From: Bugula neritina
Taxonomy: Eukaryota > Bryozoa > Gymnolaemata > Cheilostomatida > Bugulidae
Direction: 5' to 3'
Length of the DNA: 64,000 nt
Assembly (NCBI GenBank): GCA_964035545.1
Contig: OZ037768.1
Span: forward strand, 12,958,175 to 13,022,174
Program-made: the position numbers and the translations under genes
Notes under the pieces: generated by a model
Told to the model about the DNA's origin: nothing
The model's database searches: none
What the model saw: the letters and a program-made list of their open reading frames with translations, nothing else
Shown here: piece after piece, positions 21,898 through 33,893 of the stretch
Position numbering within the stretch: position 1 is the stretch's first letter
Layout: the number at the start of each line of letters is the position of its first letter

Positions 21898-22073
21898 TGA
21901 AAGTTCCCAAGACAAGAGGAGCAGCAAATCGTCATGCACACAAAAAAGTCGACATAACAGGTTATGACGAAGCCAAGACTTGTGAACATGTTGGCACATT
22001 CTTCTTAAATCATGTGACCAGTAAGAACGTCCCAGCTCCGGTTCACACCAAAACTAAGACTCAGGAGTTTTGA
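21898..22073 (+). CDS. Candidate terminal exon of small plus-strand gene, unit 2 copy
   Basis: A TTTTCTTCAG acceptor is followed by a 176-nt exon encoding VPKTRGAANRHAHKKVDITG and further, ending TKTQEF and TGA. It needs one base from the previous exon, which is what unit 3 exon 44621-44747 supplies. LTR-2 lies in the intron before it. I do not recognise the family. Since the unit 2 second exon is out of frame, this copy is probably not functional. Confidence 0.4.
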
Positions 22074-22570
22074 GAGCTACACCTAAAACTATTGAAACTA
22101 CAGAGAAAGACATACACAACATTTTTAAACAGCATGGTTTAAGAATCGCAATTAAGGCAAATAAAAGAGCAGTAACTTCTTTTAGATATTTACCTCAATC
22201 TCACAAACCAAATATACAAACCATACAACAAACCAAACAACATTCTCACATACCTGTATGCAAAAGCAAATCATTCACTATAGATTCTCCAAAACAAATC
22301 AGAATCTATAAACAGACGACTCTCATCCATCTCGTTTAATTCTGCTACATTCAGCAACAATGCAATCACCTATCAAGAATCACTCTTCAAAAGCGAACAC
22401 AATCACAAACTAGAATTTTATAAACCTAGAGCAAGCCCCAAGGAGCCGAATCGTTATTATAAGAGGAAAATAACATGTTTCAACCCCCCCCCACGCTCCC
22501 CCCTCCCCCTTTCTTTCAGTAGAAACATAGTGAACAACATGAGCAAGATTGTTTGTGATAAGTTCCCTGC
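22074..22570 (+). mobile_element. Decayed Penelope-like reverse transcriptase fragment, unit 2
   Basis: Fragments in different frames line up with the thumb region typical of Penelope-like elements. In order they are: IFKQHGLRIAIKANKRAV; then, in another frame, LDIYLNLTNQIYKPYNKPNN; then INRRLSSISFNSATFSNNAI; then FYKPRASPKEPNRYYKRKIT; then CFNPP and FSRNIVNNMSKIV. Several frameshifts and stops show it is old. It is present in both units 2 and 3, so it predates the duplication. Assignment rests on recognised motif order, not a search. Confidence 0.55.
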
Positions 22571-24640
22571 ATAATGCTGCATAAAAGCCATAATCTATCA
22601 AACAAAGGTCAACAATAATAGCAATGCAGCAACAGAAACATATCTGGTTCATTTTACTTAATCTAGTACACACTGAAAATCTCCAGTTTTTAGCTATTTT
22701 TTATAATTTAGCTGCTAATGAACATGGGTTTTTGCCCAAAACTAGTAAAATATAAATGAATGCACACCTAAATAGTTAAGGTTCTTCTTAATTTTGCTTG
22801 ATTTCCCATGTTTTTTTCTAATTATTCAGCTCCTTTTCATTTTGGAGAGTTTTTTTTTCATAACACTCTGCAAAAAATGTTTCTATATCAAGACTTTGTG
22901 CTGATTCTGAATTTGCAAACTCTAAAATTGTAGATCTACCCATGCTAGAGTTATTGAGTAAAACAAGTATAAATTATGAGCACATAATATTGTAGCCTAC
23001 AATATACGTAGCATCAATTATTAACTATAGCTGTCTATAAACAATAATATTTTGTCGGATATGAAAGTAGATTGCTTCGTTTTTAAATTCTACACGGAAT
23101 ATAAATTTATAGATTGCAAAACACTATATTTTTTCTTATTCAAAATGAAGTTTTCAATAGAAATGCATGTCCGCTATATAATATGATCATGACACATAAT
23201 AACATTTGACAGAAGCATTTGTAATAATTATATAAAAGAAGCTAGTTATGTAAGATAGAAAGTATTTTATGTGAACGAGTCAAAGAATTAAATATTTAAA
23301 AGCAATATCATGGATGCATACATGTTGAAATCTTTTTAGCATCTTTTAACTCAGTCTTCTGTTGATTTGACAGTAATCTTTAAATGTAATATCTGCAATT
23401 AAGGAAGGAGATAATAGCAAAGCTTAGAGTTTTTCCTTTGAAAATATTATAGCTGAGCCAAACAAATTTTAACTTCCAAGTGATAATTAAAATAAATACT
23501 ACAAAGAGTATGCATTTTAACCAAGAACATTGTTTTGAAAATACTGTTTATATAATATATTGTTCAATTTAAGTCTGTTGGTAAATGTCAACGAACACAT
23601 AACAAAACTAGCCACTAAGATTACTTGTTTTATTGGTTTAGTTTGACAAATACAACGTTTTGCCGTTATGTTTTTGGATACAATTTCACTAAATAGATTG
23701 ACATTATACGTTATACACAAATAATATTATACAACTACTTTCTTTGAGGAAGCAACTCCCAAGTTTCCTTACAAATGCTCATATGCTGGTTGCTACCAAC
23801 ACGCTTAGAGGATCCTATATTATGTATCAAGTCAAGATGTGTCAAGCAGAGAGTTTTTAATAATTCAAATGACTTTTGTCAAAGTAACAAGGTAATTAAC
23901 GTTTGACAACTTAAACAACACAGACAAATTAATTCTAATAACTTCTTGTTAGAAAAAGTATGCTAATAGTTTTTAAAACTTTCTGTCACTAATGGCTGTT
24001 TGGCAAGTTTCTATAATAATCATATTTATTCATTACTGGTTTGTGGTAAAATGTATAATCAGTGTGGTTGACTATGCATATCAACATTACATGCACCAGG
24101 GATCTATGTGGAATACTTAATCAACAACAAAGTATGTTTTGGTGTAAACTTTATATGTGTGTATTGAAGGAGAAAAATAACTTTACCCCCAAAAATATTG
24201 GCACAGAATATCACACACTAAATTGCTGCAATATAACATACAAGTGTAATTACACAAAATCGCTTGCGATAGACAAATATAGGTTGTATGTTGGAGCAAG
24301 CAGTATACACTCAACAAGTATTTAGAAATAAACATTAGGTAGGCACGTGAAAATAATTTTAAATTAGGATGCTTTAGTAATTTCACGCTAGTCGGTAGTC
24401 TAATATAGTTTTAAAGCTCCTGACGTTGAAGAATAAAAATCAAAATAACAACATGATGGCTGGAAAAAGCATTGAAGTCTAAAGCATTGAATAAAGCACA
24501 CTTCATTTTAAATAACAAAAGCTAGTTCGAGAGCCAAGAACTTATTCTTTTCCAATGCAACATAATAAATATTTATATATAGCAGTTAATGATAATAATG
24601 TCTTTTATATAGTTTTCTGTAGTTTTTATATAATAGTTTT
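22571..24640. other. Non-coding stretch downstream of ankyrin copy 2
   Basis: AT-rich sequence with only short unconvincing ORFs. It probably includes the 3' untranslated region of the ankyrin-ZU5 gene, whose stop is at 24641-24643. I could not fix a polyadenylation site. The region is conserved in unit 3 (52434-54488) at the same level as other non-coding parts. Confidence 0.55.
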
Positions 24641-26065
24641 TCAAATTTCAGAAGGCAGAAGTATTTTCCCTTTCGCTTTTGAGACCAAAGCAAAGTGTTT
24701 ATACACCTTTGATGTTACAATTCTTGTGAATTTCATTTCTTCTATTCTGTCCAAAGTCTCAAAGCCTAAAAAACACATAATACTAGATTTATTAGATTTA
24801 TCCTGCATAATTATTTTTTTTGTGATGCTTTGATAAAATTCAACAACTTAGTATTTCGATCTAAGTAAAAAAGAAATAAAATAAAAAACAAAACTATAAA
24901 ACAGAAATTTTTTTACAGGTTGTCAGTAACTCAAAATTAGCAAAATCATAGATTAAGGACCAAGGTTACTTGCCATAGAGGCTCTCATTTTCTGTTTGTA
25001 GCGCATCATTGGTCAACTGTTTATGTTCCTGCCATGTTACACCATCATCACTTGCAATGACAATGGTTTCCTGTTCATCTTGACTAGCAGCAACATCTAT
25101 TATGACAGGGCTAAAAAGGAAAAACACAGGTGCAATTTTTAGAAAACAGTTATACTTTTTACATGTACTGTGTTTGAATAAAGATGTAATAAATTTTAAT
25201 GAAAACATGAAAAAGTAATAAAAATGGGAAAAAAATTGATTTCTTTCCTACAAAACTAAATGAATGAAAGCTTACCCAATAAAGGTGGCACAAGCAGGTT
25301 CTAGAGAGAGAATGGGGAAGATGAGTGTTTCGCCCTTTGGAAGAGAGGGCATCACTCCTTTCTCAAGGAGACGGCACACAATTCTCGTAGGTCCGGTTGC
25401 CACACCGGCTGGAATAAAAATCGGACTTTCTCTCGGCATCCTTGGAAAAGTCCTCCTCTGACGTCTACCAGAAAACTGATGCGGAATCTAAAGTGAGAAG
25501 CATATAATATGTCAACACAGTTAATAATTAAGTAGCTAGTAATTCATTTATGTGTGCATGTGTGCGTGTGTGCGTGTGTGCGTGTGGGTGTGTGTTGTTA
25601 TTGCAGTAGCAGTTTTCCTACATATAAAAATGCTTCTACTTCAACTATTAAAACAAACCCAATAAAACTGAAGTAATGTTTGGCAACAGTTTTAACTGCA
25701 ACAATTCTTCCAAGTCAGTTATCATTACCTTTTCAATTTGAGCTTCTCACTACAAATAAAAAAGAAAAAACTGATTTTATATAACAAATTTACAAAATGT
25801 CTTCCGTAAACCGCTTTTGAACTACATACAGCCAAAGAATGAGAAACATGCTCATTGCATTTCTTGTCTACATAATATATAGAAAAAATATGTCAAATTT
25901 GTTCATATATAGTTGGGTACATATACTAAACGTACTTAGTATTTCTAAGGTTTTCATTTTTCAATGAATTGTCAGAGTTTAGATCCTTCTGAGAATGAGG
26001 TGCGCTGTGGGCCTCCTTACAAGTCTTTCTCTTTTTCGGTGTAAAGACACTCTTGCAGTTCAAAC
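24641..26065 (-). pseudogene. Ankyrin-ZU5 gene copy 2, exons 8-12 (ZU5 domain, frameshifted)
   Basis: Exons: 26065-25936 (basic linker, VFTPKKRKTCKEAH), a 21-nt microexon 25749-25729 (EKLKLK), the main ZU5 exon 25487-25276, then 25110-24974 (PVIIDVAAS ... DGVTWQEH) and 24765-24641 (terminal, stop at 24641-24643). Exon 10 is 212 nt instead of the 213 in copy 3: the A-run at 25416-25420 has five rather than six A. This shifts the frame inside ZU5 and gives an early stop. The other splice sites and phases are kept. The exon 11 donor is GCAAGT, shared with copy 3, so this intron is GC-AG. The lesion should be confirmed against reads because it is in a homopolymer. Confidence 0.8.
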
Positions 26066-26090
26066 CTAAAATGAATAGAATACATTACTA

Positions 26091-26176
26091 GTGTGTGTGC
26101 GTGTGTGCGTGTGTGCGTGCGTGCGTGCGTGTGTGCGTGTGTGCGTGTGTGCGTGTGTGCGTGTGTGCGTGTGTGT

Positions 26177-26273
<97 letters not shown>

Positions 26274-26278
26274 AGTCT
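26091..26278. repeat. (GT)n microsatellite, intron 7 of ankyrin copy 2
   Basis: GTGTGTGC repeats followed by pure GT. It is simpler in make-up than the compound tracts in units 1 and 3, so the tracts have diverged since duplication. Confidence 0.96.
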
Positions 26279-26333
26279 GTGCATGTGCAGGTACGTAAGG
26301 AATTGATACTGTATCAATTATGAATATTGACTG

Positions 26334-26334
<1 letters not shown>

Positions 26335-26424
<90 letters not shown>

Positions 26425-26451
26425 TATATATATGAATATATATATATATTT
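26335..26451. repeat. (AT)n microsatellite
   Basis: About 115 bases of TA repeats with two ATGAATAT interruptions near the right end, between the GT tract and ankyrin exon 7. Confidence 0.96.
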
Positions 26452-28450
26452 ACATGTTTTAAGAGTAAAAATATTGCTGGTAATTAACTAGGCCTCTAAC
26501 TATGCGTTCGTGAAATAAAATTAGCTGTGGGTTTTACCATTATGCATAGCTATAAATTAATAATAATCAATTCGAAAAATTCCCAACAATTTAATACTGC
26601 AAATAATTGCCAGTATGAAAAACAGTAATTGGTAAGTTTTTATTACCAGCAGAGGCGATGCTACGTAAAGCTCGCCTGACTTTCGATGTACGAGGTTTTG
26701 TCTTAACGCTCTGCATGCCATACACCTACAAGGAAACTATTGCATTGCTATTGTACAATCACACTAAATATACGTTTTCATGGATAGACACTTTAATAGG
26801 CGTTTATAATATACACGCAATAATGATATAATGTACTGCAAACACACTAACTCAATTCTCCTAATGCTGTGACCAACTTACCAAGTGAACAGTGCCTAAC
26901 TACAGAACCAGTAACTATAAAAGGGCTTAAATAAACAGAATAATTGAAAAGTTATTATCCTTTTGGAAGTTACATTGATTTACATAAAGTTACCGTCTTG
27001 TATATCTCAATGCTTAGCGAAACATGACCGATTTCTAGTAAATTACTCCAAATATTTTAAAGCTCTATCTAAGTTCAGTTGGTATCTGTAACTTTCATTG
27101 ATGTTATATTTACCAGATAGCTGACTCAATGAATCAATAATTGACCAAAAACAAAATTGACAAGCATTGGAAAAACGCTTATATCAAAATGAGTAAAAAT
27201 GATGCACTTTTAGCTCGTGACTTAGCAGTAGACTGTGATCCAGATAAACACTAGACAGAGCCAGATTGACTACTGATTTCCTCACATGTGCAATCAGCTT
27301 GTGAGACAAAGTTTAGAAATGGTTTGATCAACTCATTGACTAATGACCCAGAAGATATTGTAGCAATGTTTTGCTGACACAAAATTAAATGTCAGACTAA
27401 GTCACTGTGAACACAAGCATAACACGCGTAATGAAATATGTTTAGTCCAGAAAAACTTACAACATTGAATACTACAATGTTTCGATGCTAATATCAAACT
27501 GTAGATGATTTATTAACAGATAATGTAAGGGCAATTTCTACTTCTGCTTCATGTTTTGACAGAGATTTTACCATATTTACCTGACCACTATGTCTGTCAC
27601 CATACTTCAAGAGAATTTCTGCTGTGAAAGCATGGTTTGTCTGCCTGCACAGGTGCATTGGGGTTAATCCGTCCTAAAATATACCATAGCAGTAGCAACT
27701 CAATCAAATATTCAATATTCAATACTCAAATAATATTTAATACGAAAAGCTTTCAATTTTATGTTTTCCACTTCATGATAAGGGTCATAGTTCATGATAA
27801 TAATCAGTTGGTATAACAGTTGCAGTTGTAACATTAATGGCACAGTCTGTGTTGTCACATAATTCTGGTAACTTGGAGTTATCTTTTTTTATATTTGTAG
27901 TTTCTCAACTTATGAGCTGAGTTAAAATAAAAGTTAACTTCCTCTTTGACAGATTCAGGACTTTGATTTATATCATTTATAAATAGAAACTAATTAACTA
28001 TTAATCACTTATAAAATAGATATCTGCTGAATAAAAAAGTAATGAAAGTTAGAATAAAGAAACTTAGAACAGCAAATGTTGAGATAGTATGCTGCCGCAC
28101 TGGCAGTTGATCACAAAAAGTAACTGTAACATCGCTAACTGTTCGGAATTGTAAGCTTACTTTGGTATAGCAGTTGGGACTAGCACCATTTTCCAACAGC
28201 ATCGATACAATATCACTGAGTCCATCCTTAGCCGCAATATGTAGCGGGGTGTACCCATCTTCCGACTCTGTGCTTACTCCTGCGCCATACTCAATCAGAG
28301 CACAGACGATATCCATGTCACCATGTTCCACAGCATAATGTAGAGGCGTGTAGCCATTCTGTAAACACAATTACCAGTAGCCATTTAGTAGACTTTATGA
28401 CTCATCAGAGATTAGAATAAAGAATATAATTACCAAGATGAAAGCATTAT

Positions 28451-28757
28451 TGTTATGATTTCCAGAATTAGGGTTGATATGCTATCCAGAGAGTCTATTT
28501 ACTTGCTATAGAACTGCACCAGGATAAGTCGAGTGAACGAGTATATATTTTACACACAATAATACATTATAAAAACGATACAAATACATCTGACAATTGA
28601 CACATCTAGTCTATTCAGCACTCTAACTTCGACTGAGTTAGCAGCCGGAAACTATACTTGCTGCTAACTATTAAACACGCTAATTGGCTATCCATTGTTC
28701 CGGGTCAATTACGCGACCCTACATGTTGTGCTGCTAGTAGCTCCACGAGCCACCACA
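28451..28757 (-). repeat. LTR-3 3' LTR
   Basis: A 307-bp repeat, TGTTATGATT...CCACCACA on the plus strand, next to the polypurine complement CCGCCCCCACC (28758-28768). Confidence 0.95.
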
Positions 28758-29024
28758 CCGCCCCCACCAGCAGAAAGCCCTCTTTCTAATATAAAAAAAC
28801 GTTCATCATTAACCACATACATCAGTAGACCAAAGATACATAATAACAGACAGAGTCATTATAACAGCAAGTTACATACAATTGACCAGCTATAGAGGAG
28901 GAATACCGGCTAGCTGTGGTATTGGACAAGGAGTAGGCCTGTCGAGCAGTCAAGCATTTACACGACATTCTTGGGTCTCCCAAGAGGAAGAAGTTGTGGA
29001 TTATTCCGGGTAGCAGAACTAGAG

Positions 29025-30097
29025 TCAATGTTGGGCACGCCGGTGCTTGGCTTGGCATGTACGTAGTTTCCGTTTAATCCGGCCTACTGATCCCTTTAGT
29101 TGGAAGAGCCCCGTCGTAGTATTGAGCAGATCCGGTGCTAACTGGGTAAATTCTTCTTGTAGTCGGAGGAGGCGTTCCTCTACTGTGGCCAGGCGAGTGG
29201 GGTCTGGGGACGGTGTCCGTCTGCGGCGCAGAGGGGGACTGGGAGACCTGGTTCGTCTCTTCATCGGGATAGGGGAGACCTCTCCTTCTTCTGGATAGGC
29301 AAACTCCTCGGGGGTGTACGCAATCTGAGGGCGGTCAGACACCAATGGGGATTGTTGCCTGGCATAGTCTAATACGCGTTGGAAACCCGAGGTCAGGACG
29401 GCTAACAACATTGCCTTCTTTACTAGGGGCCGTATCAGAGTGAGGAATTCCGGATAGAGCTGGGCATCCACCACGTAATTCTCTCCAGAGAAACAGCTTG
29501 TCGCTCGATGTCTGGTGACGGGGTAGGGGTAGACATCATTGTATCCGCAGGGGCAGAATGTGAGTTGGAGATGGGCGTTGACATGTAGCTTCAAGGAGCG
29601 GTGAGAGGCACATTCTTCGCCACAAATCTGGCATCGCGTCCGTCCTCTGGACCCCCAGGCCGTTTCTATTTCCTCCTCTGTTTTTGGAGACACCCACCGC
29701 CAACGGCGGCGCAGTGGCTCGGGTCGGTCACCATTGGCATACTCCTCAGGATGCGGAGCGGGAAGTGCCCTATCCCGTACCCTGGTTGTAGCGGGTCGAG
29801 TGTAATCTGAAAAAGTTTGAGCAGTGTTAATACAGTACACTGCCGTGTTGTCAGCTTGAATAGCTTGGCAACTTCGCATTCAGTTACCTTGTAGAGATTT
29901 ATGGTAGTGAATAGTCAGATAGAACACGTATTGCAATGAGATTATAAAAATCTCTAAGTCAAACTGAGTTCTTACTACGGTATTTCACTAACCTATCTCC
30001 AGCTCGATTGACTCAGTGAGTCGGAGCTGAGCGATGCAATCTAGTTTCCATATTAAGATATAGTTAACTCACCCCACGATCTGTTGTCGTAAGACAT
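29025..30097 (-). CDS. LTR-3 accessory zinc-finger ORF (ORF3), probably spliced
   Basis: A tiny exon 30097-30073 (MSYDNRSW plus one base) ends at a strong GTGAGT donor. A TTTTTCAG acceptor leads into the main exon 29806-29025. The join is in phase and gives about 268 residues. Finger 1 is C-x2-C-x12-H-x3-H (CQICGEECASHRSLKLHVNA then H). Finger 2 starts CPCGYNDVYPYP and has C-x-C-x12-H-x4-C. Next comes a conserved block (F-x-G-E-x-Y-V-V-D) and an Arg/Ser/Pro-rich hinge, then a helical tail RLATVEERLLRLQEEF. No membrane segment is seen. Function unknown. The frame is intact although pol is broken. Confidence 0.72.
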
Positions 30098-30121
30098 ACT
30101 GAATGTGTGAAATGGTTTGAA

Positions 30122-31445
30122 CTACTGCTTAGAAATACGTCTACTCCTGACTGCATCAGCGTATGATAGGATCGAGCAACGTGGTTGGGGTGCGTGATTA
30201 AGACTTTGTGCACCCGGCGGATGAATTTTGTTTCTATTTCCGCCGATACAAAAGTTGATATTTTCGTGGTGTTGACAACTCCCACATTTGCTCGATACTT
30301 TTCTCGTACGGTTTTCCCCTAGACTTTCATACGCGCCGCTTCTAACGCAGTCGCATACGAAGTCCTTCAAGTATGCGGGGGGTTGCCTCGTACGCTGCCC
30401 CCTTTCTAGGGGGGGTGACACGCTCGCCGGTTCGTTAGTAGGGGCCTCTAATGGCGCCTCTACTTCACCGTTAGCGGTCACCTCTTCTTGTTCTCCGGAT
30501 GGAGCCCCTCCCTCCGTGGGGGTGTGCACTTCCGGAACCGGCTCGGTTTCTGGAAGTGATGGAATTAGACTTGGCGGTGGCGGACACGCTTCCGTTGGCA
30601 AAAGCTGTCGCTCCTCTTTCACCAAGTTTTCTTCCCGCGATATGACCACTTCATATTCAGGTCCATGCCGCCGTTGCCCGCGTGTTGTTGTCTGCCTCCT
30701 GGGCTCCAACAACGGGGGGGGGGGCTTCTCCCACCGCGTCGGGGCTAGCCCAATATGGTTTCAAGCGAGACTCATTCTGGATAGACACCTGTCCTGAGCG
30801 CTCAATCTTGTACGTATGATAGGGCATAGCCTCGACGACCACGTAGGGTCCTACGAACTTAGGCTTTAGTTTGTCAGCCTGTCCGCGACGCCTACGGTAA
30901 TTGACCATCCACACTTTATCTCCCGTTTGGTAGAGAGGTGGTTCATCGGAATCTTCGTGCCGCACCTTCCACTGCTGTTCGCGCAGTATATCGTGTGCGG
31001 CCTTCATCCGTTCCACTAGTTCACTGGCAAACTCGTGAACCGAGTTGTCTTGCTCTGGAACGTGGTAGGTAAGATGGTCAGGGACACGAGTCTCTCTCCC
31101 GAGCATCAAGAGGTTTGGGGTCTCACCAGTACGGGTGTGTGGGGTGCTACGGTATGCACGCATGACTTGCGGCAACACCGTATCCCATTCCTCTTGGCCT
31201 CGTCCGAGGAGGAGACTCCGGAGCGCATCACCTAGCATCCGGTTGTTGCGCTCCACCACCCCGTTACCTTGAGGGTGGTAGGGGGTGGTCCGGCTCTGAT
31301 TTACTCCCCAGAGGTGGCAAAGGTCGCTCATCAGTTGAGACTGGAATTGAGCGCCTTGATCAGAGTGTATCTGTTCGGGGAGACCAAAATAACAGAATAC
31401 ATGTTGGTCTAGTGCCCTGGCCACTGTTGGGGCTAGCCAGAGCAT
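30122..31445 (-). pseudogene. pol: LTR-3 integrase C-terminal half
   Basis: Frame 31445-30657 holds the second Asp (HSDQGAQFQ) and the Glu (NGVVERNNRML) of the DDE core, then FVGPYVVVEAM. A G/C-run indel near 30715 shifts into frame 30712-30122, which carries the Pro-rich tail, the YLKDFVCD motif and the NINFCIGGN segment found after pol in all three families. A 14-nt deletion near 31440 separates this part from the N-terminal half. Confidence 0.8.
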
Positions 31446-32376
31446 CCGCCCACCTAGTAAAGTGGTCGGTTAGTACTAAGATCCAACTATTGCCTCTGGG
31501 GGTCAGGGGCATGGGTCCGACCAGGTCTACAGCGACTGCTCGCCAGGGCCTTCCAGCATATAGCCTCCGCCGTCCCGCTTCACCAGAGGGACGGCTATGC
31601 TTACTGGCCTGGCAGATCTCACACTGTTTGACTCTGAGTCGGACGTCACGCTCCATTTGTGGCCAATACCACCGGAATCGTAATTTGGACATCACTCTCT
31701 TGACCCCTGCGTGGGCCTGTTTGTGAGTATCCCAAATCAACTCACGGCGGATGGCAGTGGGGCAGACTACCCTCTTCCTCTCTGGGTGTCTGCCGCTGGC
31801 GGCTAGAGAGATGGTTAGTAACCCATCCTGCCCGATCCGCAGCGAGTCCCAACGCTGACAGTATAGCCGGAACTCGGCGCATCCCTGTCGTATGCGTTCC
31901 TCGCTGGGTCGTCGCCCTTCGCTTTTGGCCCGATATATGTCTGTCACGACTCCAGGCAGCTCTCCTTGGAGCTTCTTCAGCTCTCGGACATTATCGGCCA
32001 GTACAGGGTTGGCGCGGAGGTTTTGTACAACCTCCGGGGACTCATCAACTTCCTGTCTGAGTTGACCCTGGTCCCAGTCAAACGGTGCTCCGTGGTGAGC
32101 CAGCGTCTCCAACTTGCATCGCGGGGGACCTCCATCCCTCCTCTCGATGTTGAGACACTGTTTGCAACCTCCGTCAGGTCGGCGACTCAACCCATCCACA
32201 TTGCTGTGTCTCTTGCCCGGTCGATGTTCGATCCGGTATGAGAATTCAGCTAGGATTTCGAGCCACCGGGCGACCTGACTAGAGGGCTCTGCTCTCTTGC
32301 ACAACCAGATCAGCGAGGCATGATCCGTACGCAGCCGAAACTTCCTGCCATATAGGTATGGTCTGAAGTGCTTCAC
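31360..32376 (-). pseudogene. pol: LTR-3 RNase H end and integrase N-terminal half
   Basis: It begins in RNase H (FRLRTDHASLIWLCKRAEPS) and runs without a stop through EHRPGKRHSN, so the Arg codon lost in LTR-2 is present here. The H2C2 zinc domain follows (THKQAHAG ... CEICQASKH), then the first catalytic Asp (VAVDLVGPMP). The frame breaks after SPNSGQ because of the deletion near 31440. Confidence 0.82.
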
Positions 32377-32425
32377 TGACTTGATTACTGCCAGCAGCTC
32401 CTTGCGGGTAGTGCAGTAATTTCGT

Positions 32426-33757
32426 TCAGCGAGTGAGAGACTTGCTGTAGTAGGCTACTACTACCTCTCGGCCTTCCTGCACTTGTGACAGCACAGCGCC
32501 AACATTTTGGTCACTGGCGTCAGTGTCGAGGATGTACTCCAGAGTGGGGTCTGGGTAGGCCAAGATGGGCGCCGTTAGTAGGCAGCCCTTGAGGCGGTCG
32601 AACGCTCCTTGTTCGACTGGGGTCCACTGCCACGTCACTCCCTTTGCGGTGAGCCGGTTTAACGGCTGTGCTATGCCCGCAAAGTCTGGTATGTATTGTC
32701 TGTAATACCCTACCAGCCCCAAAAAAGCCTGGAGTCCGGTCAAGTCTTGGGGGGTGACCCAGTCTTCTATTGCCCGTACCTTCTTGGGATCCGTTGCCAC
32801 GCCGTTTCGACCGACAACGTGCCCCAGGTACTTAACCTCTGGCTGCAATAGAGCGCACTTAGAAGGTTTGAGCTTGAGACCGGCACCTCGGAGTCTCTCA
32901 AAGACTTCCTGCAGACGACTGACATGTGTCTCGAAGTCTGGGGAGATCACGATGACATCATCGAGGTAGATCAGCAGTGTCTTCCAATGGAGCCCGCTGA
33001 GGACTTGCTCCATCAGCCTCCGGAAGATGGCTGGGGCGGAGGTCAACCCGAAAGGCAACACCTTCCACTTCCACAAACCGTCCCGTGTGATAAACGCCGC
33101 CTTCTCCTGGGCGTCGGGACTCAGAGGGACTTGCCAATAGCCACTCAGCAAGTCTAACGTACTGAAGTACTTTCTGCCGGCTAGGGCGTCCAACGACTCC
33201 TCATTACGAGGTAGAGGGTAGGCGTCCTGTATGGTTACGCTATTGAGTTTGCGGTAATCCACACAGAACCGCCAACTGCCGTCTTTCTTCCGGACCAGTA
33301 CGACCGGCGAGCTCCACGCACTATGGGCGGGCTCTATCAGTCCCCGGTCCAGAAGATCCCGTACTTGTCGGCTAACCTCCTTCTCTTTCTCCGGCCCCAG
33401 CCTGCGCGTGGGCTGCCGGACAGGGACTGTCCCTGCAGTCAGCGATATTTCGTGTCTGACAATTCCAGTCAGTCCCACGTCATGATCTCCGCTGCTGAAC
33501 ACATCACCGTAGTTGCGTAGTAACTTCGCCATAACTTGGCGTTCTTTGTTACTCGCGCAGCCGCTACAGGCTGTGTCATACAACTCCCGGAGATGTGCTG
33601 GGACTGTCCCTCGCCCTTGAGTAGGGCACTGAGGGAGTGCCTCCGTCGCATCACCCAGCGACGGGCCTACGTCTTCCTCCTGAACAGAGTGAAAACGGCC
33701 CAGCATCGACCCAGCCGGAAGCTTGACAGACTCGGTAAAGGGGTTGACGCACTGCAC
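32426..33757 (-). pseudogene. pol: LTR-3 reverse transcriptase and RNase H
   Basis: A 443-residue frame with an uninterrupted RT palm and fingers: GSWRFCVDYRKLN, FSTLDLLSGYWQ, LPFGLTSAPAIF and the YLDD box. RNase H then starts (YILDTDASDQNVGAVL). A 2-nt deletion in SKSL (near 32430) ends it. Here the FGLTSAPAIF junction is intact, which shows that LTR-2 and LTR-5 lost one base at this point. Confidence 0.88.
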
Positions 33758-33893
33758 TAAGATCTCCCCTTGCTCAGTCAGCTGATTCAGACTGCTGGCA
33801 AGTTGGATCTTTTCCTCCAGAGATCCGGCTATTGTTCACCCTGCAGTGAATGGTAGCCCGAGAGCGGCCTGGTATGGTACGGTTGCGTACCAC

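Noticed and set aside
22410-22673. Minus-strand 87-residue ORF over the Penelope remnant
   Set aside because: It is antisense to the decayed reverse transcriptase motifs and includes a C/G homopolymer region.
24968-24974. Canonical GT donor GTAACC for ankyrin exon 11
   Set aside because: It would join out of phase and stop at once (AAG CTT TGA); the GC donor gives an ankyrin-like continuation in both copies.
26066-26323. Long His-Thr or Cys-Val ORFs across the GT arrays (also near 351-542 and 55857-56300)
   Set aside because: They are translations of dinucleotide repeats on both strands and lie in an intron.
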